NCBI GenBank assembly: GCA_012932295.1
Contig: JAAONU010000001.1
Location: forward strand, 52,239,134-52,303,133
DNA length: 64,000 nucleotides
Reading direction: 5' to 3'
From: Cyclina sinensis
Taxonomy: Eukaryota > Mollusca > Bivalvia > Venerida > Veneridae
Below the pieces are notes generated by a model. The model made no database searches, was not told the origin of the DNA, and worked only from the letters and a program-made list of their open reading frames with translations. The translations under genes were made by a program, and so were the position numbers. This document shows, piece after piece, positions 50,101-59,940 of this stretch (positions are counted from its first letter, which is position 1; each line of letters opens with the position of its first letter).

Positions 50101-52884
50101 TCTTAGCGATCCGTTAAGCATATCTCAACGAAAGAAACATGAAAGCCTGTGTAGAGCACTCAAAAAGAAGAAAGTAATAAAATAGCACGATACCTTTCTT
50201 TTACAAGCTAGTTTCTTATAACGTTAGACATAAATAAAAAAAAAACGGGTGTATATTTCAAAACTATCAAATTTCCTGGCGGGTTGAAGTCAAATTGTAT
50301 GAAAATAACACCAACCTTTTTACACGCTTGGTATATAACTTAATTTCAGCTTGGTGTGCACAACAAATCCCACCTTTGGTGAAATCACTGGAATAGTTGT
50401 TGTAACAGTTGATGAACGAAGTTCTGAAAACAGTGTTCAGTTTGCTTACAAAGTGAGTCAAAATGATATAATACAGTGCTACGCCGTGTTTTCAGCACAA
50501 ATATACACATACGGACAACAGTCTTAGATGCATTTTTCCGTTTTTAGTTTTCTAATTTAGTGGTTAAACTAGATAAATCTAAGTAATTTTCGGAACAGGT
50601 CAAAAAAGTTAAAAACTTAAATTTACAAGTTTTCATTACATTTTACTTACAAAATCAATGGATAAAAATGAAAAGAAACCTGATATGTTGTAGAGGTCAA
50701 CAATTACTGAAATTTTCCCAAAGTTTGGACCATTCTCAGGAGGAACGCGAGTAACTATATCCGGCGACAATCTTGGGATTGGAAGGCGTCAAGTTGATGT
50801 AGTAATAGGTAACAAAAAATGCCTACAAACAAAGGTGTATCCTGAATTACCACTAGACACTAAGGAGTGAGTCTTAATTCCTGACATTTTATTTAGAACA
50901 TTTCACAAACGGTTTATCTTCTGTTATTAATTCCAGAAATCATACTTTTTAAATCTATTTTATGTTTCTTCCAGTTTTATTTTAACAAAAGAAAGGCAGT
51001 TTTAATTTGTAGTTTGTTTTATATTTTCATGACAATAAATGGGAAAAAGAAAAAGCTTTGTTTTTACCACATTTATTATTAGAGCATTTTGCTCATTTAC
51101 GTTATACATCATCACCTGTAAAGGAATTTTAGCTTTTATTTTTAAGATATACAAATAATTCAACAACAACAACAGCAGCAGTTACAAAGCAATAAACAAG
51201 AAACGTAACAACGCCCGATCTGAAGTCTTATAATGATCAGAAAGAAATACATTTTCATTTTTTTCCATGAATATTTACTGAATATTTGATAATTGATTTG
51301 AGTACGGCGAATAAGCCAATTCTATTCTTTAATTATAAAATATACAGGATAACCTTTGTATATATTCAGTGAGAATTTTAACTTCACAATTCAATGCACT
51401 ACACCGACCAGTTATGCTTATGAAAATGTCACAAGTCTGAATTTATGGGTGGATGGCGAATTTGTGGGAAGTTATTCAGTTTTGTACAGCTATGTTGCTG
51501 ATCCAGTGGTAACATCCATTTCACGGACGAAAGGATTTGTGAGGTAAAAGGAAATGATGTCCACCGCACGTTTAATCGTTCTACATAAGTTTGATGTCTA
51601 TAATACGTGTGAACTAAAGAAAATTTCTTTTAGATAAATACATGTGAAAATAACCATAGAAAGAAAAATAAAACAGTTGAGAAAAAGGTAAAGTAACAGG
51701 GTAATAATATCAAAAAGTTCTTCAGTCAAGCGGAAAGGAATGTTGCATACTTATAACTAACAAGAAGGCAAAAGAAACTGTAGTTATGAGTAACTTCTGT
51801 CGTTCGTTGTGCGTTTTGATTTGATAATTGCCCTTTTAATTTCTATGTCAATTAAATGTTGTAACTTATTGGTCAACATTTCATTTTCACTTTATAAAAA
51901 TTGTAAGTACACTTAAAATACTATTATCAACTTTGACAATGAATAAAACTGTGTATCTGTTAATTGGGTTCATATCCGTAGGTGGCTTTTATACGGAATA
52001 TAGTTTCTAGTTCATTTGAAACTGGTAAGATGAATTGGTCCAGAAAAAAATAGATGAAAGAACTTGTAGAAAGCTTTTATTTATGTAAGCGTTTTGTTTT
52101 ACAGTGGTGGTACAAAAGTAAATATTGAAGGAAAAAGATTTGACAATGCACATGTTGCAACTTTGAAAATTGAGCAGTCAAAAGATTCAGTGGTAAGTTA
52201 CTAGAAAAAAAAGGCATTTATATGTTACAGTTGTGTTAAGAGTTAACTAACGCTTATTTTTGTTGAAATAATTTTTAACATTTTCAACTTCATTTATGTA
52301 CATAATATACTTCTATTACATGTTCTTAGAAATTTTAATTTCCTTTGTTGTGTTGACCACACATTTATGTGATCAAAATGATATTTTACTAGGACTGTGA
52401 AATAATGTCACCAAACCAAATACTGTGTAAAGCTCCAAGAGCATCACCCGAACTTGCGGAAGAGATACTAAGATTTTCGCAACTGACAATGCAACAGTCA
52501 ACAACATGTGATGGCTGTCTGAACATACGTGCCATACTAAGACTCGATGGCTTAATGCGTCACTTTATTATGAGCTACTTTCGCGATCCAATCATTCACA
52601 GTTTTTCCACAGATGACAAGATTATAACACTGGATCCAAACTACCCAAGTCTTAAGATTCATGTAAGAGCATAAATTTGTCATCATAGAAATATTTTGAA
52701 CTCATTTATACGAAATTTAATATTTCATCAGCATCTACGTAACTGTAAATTTCTGTACATTTCTAAAGCGTGCTAAGTTTAGCTTAAATAATGTATTTTC
52801 TTTTGACTTGTAAGAATTACAGTATTGTTCTTAATACGTATGATAGGAAATTATAAAAATAGATTTTTTATTACAATTCTTTAT

Positions 52885-52926
<42 letters not shown>

Positions 52927-55220
52927 TTAGCATAGTTTGGCTTAATTTAAATTTAAATGCAACATCAATTTTGCAGGGAGAATATCTGAATCTTGTCGTA
53001 ACAAGCATTGATGTAAGGATAACAGTGGGATCGCAGCCATGTACGATAGTCAACCTTACATTCTCAACAATAGAGTGTTATGCTCGTATAACAAAACCAC
53101 ATTCAGGCATGCCTGATTCAAGGAATCCGGAAGTATACGTATGTTACAATCTTTTTCGTATTTCATTATTACTTTATTTTCTTTTGTACATACCGAATGA
53201 AATGTATACTTTTAAAAAGATAAATATATTAGGAAAAATAAAAGAATATATTACAAATTACAAAACAACATAAAAATGCATATTTGTTCTTCTCGATCGT
53301 TATTCCAATGAAATTTTTAGGAATTAAATATCTATTGAAAACCATCTAAACAATAACAGAACTTCTCTTTGAGGTTTATCCTTTTATATTAATTTAATAT
53401 TTTCCTCCCCACATGCAGAATGACTTGAAGAAACATGTTTGTCTTAACAGGTAGCGATCGGAAATATTCACAAGAGAGTTGGTTTTGTCCGTTACCCAGA
53501 GGATGACAAATCAAGTACTGATACAGTTCCGATAGTGGTTTCAGTAGTGGTGACTGTGGTTTTCCTAATAGTTGTTGCTTTAGGTATCTTAATGATATTA
53601 AAATTACACTATTATTATCTAAATGTAGAGTAAATCCTTTTTCAAACTTCAAACCTGAAGTGTCAAAGTTTTATGAAATAATTGTTTTAAACCCTACGTT
53701 AAAAATATTTTATGTTTTTTCTAAATCAATTTTGTTTGGATACTTCCTTTCATCGTCGGATATCCACGGTTGATTATTACATGTAATCAAACCGTGGGAA
53801 AAATTAATCGAATTGTGTCGAAATATAGCAACAAGTGCCTAAAATATGAAATCGCGTTTAACAAAATTGATACTCCTCAACGAAAGGGTAGAAAACTACC
53901 AGAAACAAAATGGCTGCACCCATGGCGAAAACCTGTTACGCGTGTCTTGCCAATATAAAAAGCAAAAATTATGTCCAACTTAATTCTTCCGCAAGCAAAG
54001 ACCACTATAGTGATATTTTTTTCTAATATTAACGTTACGCTCACATTTTTAGTATTGGAATTTACACAAACTGAATGAAATAGCTGCCTTTGACACACCT
54101 CAAATCGACTAGATATCGTCCAAAAATCCCACGGCTGAGAAATGTTGATGGATCGGCCGTGGGTATCCGACGATGACTTCCTTTGAATGTAGTAGAATAA
54201 GGGGTTAAAATGACGTGAATCTTATAAGAGATTCAAAATATTTGAATGTTACTATTGAACAGAGTTTGACGTAAATTAGTGTAGATCCGATTCATATGTT
54301 CTAAATACATGATCAGCATTGCCAGTGTTCTTATTTGTATGTTAATACGAGACATGTACTGCTCGCCTTGGTAAATAATTCAAGAGAACATGTACATTTT
54401 TAGCAAAGTAATGAAGAAAACTCCATGTCTGTCGCTATATGATGAAGAGCTAAACTTCGTTAAGAAACTAGTTTCAAATTGTATATTACATTTTTATTTA
54501 AATTTAATCAATTTTCTCTTTAAGGCGTTATTGTTTTGTATAGAAAGTACAGAAAAGTGAAGGAGAAAGTTCGATATCTTGAGAGACACAAGGATGAAAG
54601 CGAAATGAAAGAAGTAGAAAGAGAGAGCAGGTTGTTAATTTTTGTACCTTGGTGTCTCATAAAATATCTAAGAGTTATTATTTTTCATCATTCAAATGGC
54701 ATATTGCCTTGCTTGAATTCCTCAGCTACATCTTTTGATACCTTCTAATCTCAGGTAACATTCGGCGTTTTGAAATGTGAATACTTAGTACTTCTTGCAA
54801 TGGCAGTTAAGTAATTAAAGTATGATTGTGTTGAACCTGAATCATTTTGTATTTGAAGAAAGGTGACATAAAGATAATATGATGCTGAAGACACATTAAT
54901 TTATAACAATTCGATTTGCATTAAATATTGCGACTTTTTAATATTATTACATTAGACTGAGTTATTTATATCATATGCACTATAATATATAAGAATATAA
55001 ATATTTATATTTCATGTGCTGGGGAAAATAATTGCGGCTGTTTTTTAACTACAGAGAAACAATAGTGAATACGGCTGGAAAAGGTGAAGGTGCGGGGATC
55101 TATGCTGACATTTCCGAAGACGAAATGATTCAAGCAGAGGGAAAATATGAAAAAATAGGAGGTTACCTGGAAGCTCGTCCTTATCTCCCGATCAACGAAA
55201 CAGCTCTGAATACCATTTAA
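31125..55220 (+). CDS. Plexin-like receptor copy B, complete, GAP-less with tyrosine-motif tail
   Basis: Twenty-two exons join in phase: 31125-32162, 33062-33259, 42403-42525, 43040-43137, 43453-43576, 44168-44315, 44854-44959, 46216-46309 or 46318, 47347-47445, 47888-47980, 48293-48398, 49119-49276, 49678-49862, 50350-50452, 50694-50866, 51370-51543, 52105-52192, 52393-52662, 52977-53138, 53451-53583, 54525-54630, 55055-55220. The product has about 1,315 residues: signal peptide, Sema domain to about 450, three PSI domains (about 460-507, 605-650, 745-790), IPT/TIG repeats to about 1180, one membrane span (about 1206-1229) and an 85-residue tail. Plexins bind semaphorins and signal through a cytoplasmic RasGAP of some 600 residues. 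That region is absent here and no GAP exon follows before copy C. ATG 31125 (aacaATGg) is preferred to an upstream TTG in the same frame because a clean signal peptide follows it. Confidence 0.88.
32163..33061. other. Intron 1 of copy B
   Basis: Non-coding. From about 32185 to 32770 it is paralogous to 21610-22240 and 58070-58430. Confidence 0.75.
33062..42525 (+). CDS. Copy B exons 2-3: end of the Sema propeller
   Basis: Exon 2 (33062-33259) gives EEDFFCNRQLQAF and LLLGTSSGKLLQ. Exon 3 (42403-42525) gives DNTLFVVTSHS. Both match the last propeller blades of plexins. They are separated by a 9.1-kb intron, whereas the same intron in copy C is about 565 bp. Confidence 0.87.
34240..34740. repeat. 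Minisatellite 'cagtagcagtaacagcagtagcagta...'
   Basis: About ten units of 45-55 bases: 'gtgaagttggcagtagcagt' followed by 'aacagcagtagcagtaggca'. Frames across it give Leu/Ala-rich artefacts. Confidence 0.9.
34790..35460. repeat. Tandem repeat of ~110-bp units
   Basis: 'ggtctgcgactgtttctgac' recurs at 34821, 34928, 35030, 35136, 35241 and, as 'ctgctactgtttctgac', at 35350. Each is followed by 'tttcaggaattttggtgcca'-like sequence. Confidence 0.9.
35460..35650. repeat. Inverted copy of the 34240-34740 minisatellite
   Basis: 'tactgctactgctgttactg' and 'tgccaacttcacg' are the reverse complement of the minisatellite unit at 34240-34740. The two arrays face each other across 0.7 kb. Confidence 0.88.
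35650..37335 (+). pseudogene. Decayed LINE reverse transcriptase fragment
   Basis: Readable pieces on + are LRDLNANKSTGLDRIPARFL near 35872, RPVSICSVLSKILEK near 36080 and TNNFVQYKKAVKKH near 36893. The block ends in an 'aaataaataaaa' tail at 37320-37337. There are many stops and frameshifts. Confidence 0.75.
38405..39060. repeat. Bivalve satellite, ~145-bp period, first array
   Basis: 'gcgttctctagttattgat' recurs at about 38405, 38549, 38693, 38840 and 38984. The array ends in 'gaccgaccgaccgaccgac'. The segments share 'cttgacctttgacctaat'. Confidence 0.88.
39060..40195. other. Intronic spacer between satellite arrays
   Basis: No gene. It starts with the dispersed-repeat words 'gatggggggcataat' and 'gggaccctgggtcgctcacc', then AT-rich sequence. 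Confidence 0.5.
40195..41915. repeat. Bivalve satellite, 145-bp units in a 290-bp higher-order repeat
   Basis: 'gaccaagtttgaagaag' and 'gtgcggacaagctttttct' recur about every 145 bases, with alternate units more alike. This yields near-identical 65-codon minus-strand frames every 290 bases at 40287, 40577, 40867 and 41157. The array ends in 'cggacggacggacgacgg' and the hairpin 'ctgtcactatgtgacaggtg' at about 41888-41907. Confidence 0.9.
43040..43576 (+). CDS. Copy B exons 4-5: first PSI domain
   Basis: Exon 4 (43040-43137) reads NCSEYLTCAEIIAGKNPLCG followed by WC, and exon 5 (43453-43576) completes it with SSDCSHG and SSLGKC. The C-x-x-x-x-x-C...C-G-W-C...C...C cysteine order is that of plexin PSI1. 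Confidence 0.92.
44168..46318 (+). CDS. Copy B exons 6-8: inter-PSI domain and second PSI
   Basis: Exons 44168-44315, 44854-44959 and 46216-46309/46318 join in phases 1 and 2. They encode a beta-rich segment ending SFLFYDCG, then CVECVSTVGTKCDWCSETAT. The exon 8 donor is uncertain: a gtaagt-like site with A at +1 (ATAAGT, 46310) or a canonical GTCAGT at 46319. Both keep frame with exon 9 (PTECPKL). Confidence 0.83.
46600..47220. repeat. Dispersed bivalve repeat in intron 8
   Basis: 'taactccctttgt', 'taactccctattac' and repeated 'gaccttga' words at about 130-165 base spacing. The minus-strand frame at 46855 is a shadow. Confidence 0.6.
47347..48398 (+). CDS. Copy B exons 9-11: segment between PSI2 and PSI3
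   Basis: Exons 47347-47445, 47888-47980 and 48293-48398 give TECPKLVDSRGKQYIPDRIR, then YKCILTRANIDVVADANATS, then KISIAYGPEYG. This fits the IPT-like sandwich between PSI2 and PSI3 in plexins. Confidence 0.83.
48600..48905. repeat. ~48-bp tandem repeat in intron 11
   Basis: About six units of the form 'ttgtttacgtattcatcttt' followed by 'gggatttcctctctcagt', diverging to the right. Confidence 0.85.
49119..49276 (+). CDS. Copy B exon 12: third PSI domain
   Basis: YDCKELASDCSHCMSLN, YHCEWCQNGQC and NKCGTTKCPAPTITN show the full PSI cysteine pattern and the C-P-A-P-x-I-T exit that leads into the first TIG repeat. Confidence 0.9.
49678..53138 (+). CDS. Copy B exons 13-19: IPT/TIG repeats
   Basis: Seven exons, 49678-49862, 50350-50452, 50694-50866, 51370-51543, 52105-52192, 52393-52662 and 52977-53138. 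TIG signatures are RDGPVQGGTRLTVLGKNLGK (exon 13), FGPFSGGTRVTISGDNLG (exon 15) and SGGTKVNIEGKRF (exon 17). IMSPNQILCKAP (exon 18) closes the third repeat. The fourth repeat is irregular. The acceptor of exon 13 (tatgaag) has a poor pyrimidine tract. Confidence 0.86.
52891..52924. repeat. (AC)n microsatellite in intron 18
   Basis: Seventeen AC units. The minus-strand frame across it gives a poly(CV) artefact. Confidence 0.95.
53451..53583 (+). CDS. Copy B exon 20: transmembrane segment
   Basis: After YPEDDKSSTDT comes the hydrophobic run VPIVVSVVVTVVFLIVVALG, which continues into VIVLY at the start of exon 21. It is followed by RKYRKVKEKV, a positively charged cytoplasmic anchor. Confidence 0.92.
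53751..54175. mobile_element. 425-bp Mutator-like miniature element in intron 20
   Basis: Ends are catcgtcggatatccacgg and its inverse with one mismatch. Both sides carry the identical 9-mer acttccttt (53742-53750 and 54176-54184). A 9-bp duplication fits MULE-type elements. Copy A lacks it in the same intron. The frames inside are not genes. Confidence 0.85.
54525..55220 (+). CDS. Copy B exons 21-22: short cytoplasmic tail with ITAM-like spacing
   Basis: Exon 21 (54525-54630) is a charged juxtamembrane helix like that of plexins. Exon 22 (55055-55220) carries Y-A-D-I, 11 residues, Y-E-K-I, 8 residues, Y-L-P-I, with Glu three residues before the second Tyr. This fits the pattern D/E-x2-Y-x2-I/L-x6-8-Y-x2-I/L of immunoreceptor activation motifs. 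The stop TAA at 55218-55220 comes 11 residues earlier than in copy A. Signalling by this tail is inference. Confidence 0.85.
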
Positions 55221-58200
55221 GCAGATGTATAAACTCTTAAAAAATTGAATTAGTGACGCTATGAGTCAAAAATGTATACTCAGATTTTGTTGTCCTTTTT
55301 TAATGTTCATATGCATTCATATTGAGAAGGGTAGTGAAACATTATGTTTTTATAATCGAAATGAGAAAATGGTAAGGTTTCGTTCCGTTTAACCTTTTTT
55401 TAAATCAGTACATATCCAGATACAATGACATATGCAAAAGGTCAGTTTGTTTTTATTTTAATTGCGGAAAACTTTGAACTTATTCTTTCAGTATTGTTTT
55501 TGTCCTAAAGTTAGAACCAAGAGTGTGTGTTCCATTTTTGAGCTGCTGTTACTACTTCTAATGTTTATTAAATCCTGATCTAGAATATGCACAAAAGTCT
55601 GTTGTTTTAAATGATTGTGAAGGTCAAAATTACCGTAACAACGACTGTTTAAATGACCAACATAATTATTAAGCCTTCTTTAAGTTTTTGACTTAAATCA
55701 ATTCTATTCATTGAAACACAATGGCCAATTTTTATCACAAAGTGTCTTTAGATTCTGTGCGAATTGAGTTAAAATATCAATGTGCCTTCCAACTGAGCCA
55801 GATACGTGCGTTCAGTAAACAAGGCGGCATCAAACTATGCGAGAAACATTAGTCAAGTAAATAAGATATCTTAAACTGTAGGAGTAACCTTGTGAAAAAA
55901 CTTTATTGAAGAAATCTCATTCATTGTTTCAGTATATAGAATACGATACAAACAAATGTGAATATATAAGAAGACAGAACGTTCCCGAATAATTATTGAA
56001 TAAGAAAGGCAAGACAATAAAAGAATATCAATACTACTTTTTATCTTCTGAATCTTATTGTTTTATACGTTTATGTTATTACAATTTTTATATTTTCAAC
56101 TTTTTATCCTTCTCTTCTAGCTTTAAGTACTGAGAGAGTAAAATGCAGTTTTGACAATCTTTTGTCTAGCCGTTGACATGCACAAAATACATGTCTAAAC
56201 GTTAACTCGTTCCCTTTTCTGGCTGCACCGTACTTGTAATGTTAACATAAGTTATATAAGGATATGAATGCTACAGAACTTTTCGATGTTAGAACTTCCT
56301 CTCTTTTTCCATTAGTTTTTCTTATAATAGTGACTTATTGGAAAATAGATATATGTTCTTCTCTCAAATAACAATAAAATTAATACGTGTATCGTATTTT
56401 CACGTACTTACTGCCTTTTTTTCTTCAAGCGAATGTAAATTCTGCTTCTCAATGTTGTCATGTGAGCAAAGAGGACTTCTGATAACTAACAATTAGTGCT
56501 GTGAAACATTTGAACACTATATTTTATAATAAAATCTGTTATTTCAAGGTACAGACAACTTCTGCATTTTATGTTTTGGATGCCTGATTAGATTTATAAT
56601 ATGAGTATTTTAAATACATATTGTATAAGTAAGTTTCAATAAAATCTGTATACCTTTGTTTATTGCAATGATTTGAAGACTTTTAAAGAAGAAATCATTT
56701 TCTATATTAAATATTATACTATTTCATATGTGTGTTACCATGTATACATATGCTTATTTTACTTTCATATAATCAATGAAAAAATTGCTTTACTAATTAT
56801 ATTTTGATGTACAAATGCTCGTGTAATCTATCTCGATTTTTACAATTTTCTTCTGCAAAACTATATATATAAGCATTTCCTTGATTCACAAAGACCTGTG
56901 AATCATGACACTATTAATATTTTTTCAATACTTTAATTTGCATTCCGGGTTTTAATGGAATATTGAGCCTCTAAATTCTAGAGTTTTTCCCCCCCATTTC
57001 CTCGATTATCACAGGCATATTACAATGTCAACGACACATTTCGCTCTCAATAGTCTCATGTTATATTTTTAGTACTTTCCTTTTTTGAAAATGTATATAT
57101 GTGCTATTAAATATTAAAATGAATACACTAGACTGTGTATTTCTATTTTATAAAGTGAATAAAGGTACGAACGGGTATTAGTTTATTACACCTAACCCAT
57201 TCAATAACCCAGTTCTTCTCCACCTGAACACGAATGAAAAATTTACCTTCTAAAGTAACTTCATCTATGATTAAGATAAAAAAGATAGCCTAAACTTTGC
57301 CTTCATTTACACAGTGTTATGGAAGAAGACCAAAATAATCTATCACAAGCTACATCAGTTTAATTTCTGAGTTTGTAAGTATTTTAAATTGCGTATTAGA
57401 CTTGTCATAAAATATCTAAGAAAAACAAAACGCGTATGCAACTCTTTGACCTTATTGTACATGAAGTACTCTTCAATAAGAAATAATAATGTGTCAATAT
57501 AAGAATAGCCATGTTTTGATGCCAAGGCGCCGCCAGCAAGCGACCCGCTGCAGGAAATGCACCCGCCGGCTTCGCCCTGCAGTAACGACATGCAAGACAA
57601 GAATGCTACAGGCCTGTCATCCTCAGACACAGACTTCTACAGTCGCAATAAGAAATGGGGAAACAACGAACGTAGACATTGCCGCTCTCTCGACGAATTT
57701 GTTCGGGAAAATTAAGAACTTTACAATAACTTTATTCAAAAAAGATGCTTAAGTTTTTAATCGAATAAGATAATCAATCACCAGATTCTAATGAAACGTC
57801 AAATATTAATTTGCATGTTATGAATATTTCGTTTAATGAAATATTCTTATTCCCTGTCGTAAGAAAAGAAAAGTTTATTGCAAAGTTCACTGTCCAATCT
57901 CGCTATTCACTAGAATCGACACATCTCTATTTTGAGTTATGTACAAGAAAATGCTTCGTAAGCTCTCAGAGTATCTAGTGCATTCATCCTATCTAAAGTA
58001 GAGTTTTGCAGTAGGAAGATAATTTTCTAATTGTAATAATGTACCTTTGCTCGAATAAAAATGCATCAATATGAATCAGTATGGGTACACTTAATAATAT
58101 AAGCCTATAGTAACAATCAAGGTTTTGTTTCAAAATCTTTCCATGCTAACATTTTAATTGTGGCGCGTTAAAGATATTATATACTATAATCTGTTCTTAA

Positions 58201-58430
58201 ATCTGTTTGCACAAAAGCACTGCAGAATGAACAGTTGAGATGAGTTTATTCCTTTGTTGCCTGCACCATTGCTATTTAGTCTGTCAATCGCCACGAGGTC
58301 TTATTCATTACTACTGTTTATAATTCAGTCATTTCACCATAGTCCTCATATTGAGAATACCTAATTAGCGTCATTAAAGTTAACTCATTAAAAGTCTTAT
58401 TCTTAAATCAGTAAATATATCTAAAATTAC
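55221..58430. other. 3' flank of copy B, fused to an intron-1 fragment
   Basis: Paralogous to 1349-1870 plus 19251-22240. It includes the empty sites for the large transposon (55810-55815) and the hAT-like element (about 56390). From about 58070 it matches intron 1 of copy B. Confidence 0.8.
57520..57760 (+). other. Conserved GC-rich block in the copy B flank
   Basis: Second copy of the block at 21069-21311. Here the frame giving HCRSLDEFVRE ends at a TAA just after it, and an indel after 'cgccgccagca' throws the ATG frame off. It looks like a decaying exon or pseudogene fragment of unknown origin. Confidence 0.35.
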
Positions 58431-59940
58431 TTATTACAATGTACAATAATTAACTTTGGTTAATATATGTTACCTCACAAAAACCATTCATATGTCTTCT
58501 TTTTATTACGGCCAGAAAATGTAGAATTGATTATAATGCACATATACCCCAAAAATACGTAGGAAAACAACAGCTCATGTGTAGATTTTGTTTTGAATCA
58601 ACTGAACACATAGCCTTATTGCATACGTTTGACTCAACAAATCAATATCTTTTTCTCTAGGAATTTTATGCCGTAGACTTCGACAACATCGACTTTGTCA
58701 GATATTCAGATATAATTGGAAAAAAACTCTACTTTCAAGTTGAAATCAACTTTTAAAATTTCCAACGAAGATGGTATCGTTACAACATTGCTGGTACAAC
58801 ATACCTTAAAAACACATTGTTATACTGTTAGGAAAACTTCTTCAGGTAAGTAAACTGGTCATTCATAAAAAGTGGTAACTTACCAATTATCGTGAGAATG
58901 CTCTAACGTACTGAAATGAAAAAAGCAATTTTAATTGGACCAAAACCTGCACAGTTTCTTGCATGAGCATGCAAATTACAGACATTAAAACAAGCGACAT
59001 TGACTAAATCAGGACGAATTCATTTATCAAGGAGCTGTGCACAAGCATTTCGCAAACATTAGGTTCAAACATACAGCGGCATTCATGCTCTCGAAAACAA
59101 AAACAAAAACATACTTCAAACCATTTAGGTATTTGTATAATGTGTCACTGAAATGGAATTGAGCATAAGCTAACATTATGTATAAACTGAAAATATTCAT
59201 CAAATATGACTGAAGCTGAACTCATCTATATAAATATACGAGAAAACAAAATCAATATAATAACATATTGAAAAATACATTTATTTTTAAAAAGAAGTTA
59301 ATGTAAATCGCAAAATGATATTCACAATTATGTTATGTTCGTGTGTTTTAAAGAAAGCTATATTTCAGTTGGTCATGATCGGGGATAGAATTCTTATTTT
59401 TATCTAACAGACAAATTTGTTTGGATATTTTACAATGTAGAACACGGAAGAGAAACTGTAGATGGTTCATATCTTGTCACGAGAGAGTATGCAAAAGATG
59501 TCAAAAAGCTTTTTGTATTAACCAGCTTTAATGTAAGTTCAGTCTGTGTTATATTACGAAAACAAAACAACCGCGGAACATCAAGTTTCGTTTAACGAGT
59601 GTATTTATTGTAAATAACATATCAACTTTATCATAGAGCAAATGTATTAGTTATAATAAACTTTTCTTCTATAACCCATTGTGGCATAAGATTTCCAGTT
59701 AAGGTTAGGAAACGCCTACGTGTTAGTCACTTAATTTCAGTGATGATTTACTGGTTTACTAGTAAAAATTTGAGGAAAGTTTTACCGTAAGATAAATATC
59801 TTATTAAAAATAATAGATCTTCTAGTGCCCAGAACTGCCACCAGTAAAACAACTTAATTTGTACTTTTTGGCTAATAGGATAAATAGGTAAATAGGTCAA
59901 ATTCGCGTTACTATTTAAAAACTTTCTGATATTGAATATT

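Noticed and set aside
52871..53053. Minus-strand frame with a Cys-Val repeat
   Set aside because: Translation of the (AC)n microsatellite and the antisense of exon 19.
55221..58660. Plexin GAP-domain exons after the tail exon
   Set aside because: Looked for downstream of copies A and B. No GAP-like frame was found; the stretch is flank paralogous between copies.
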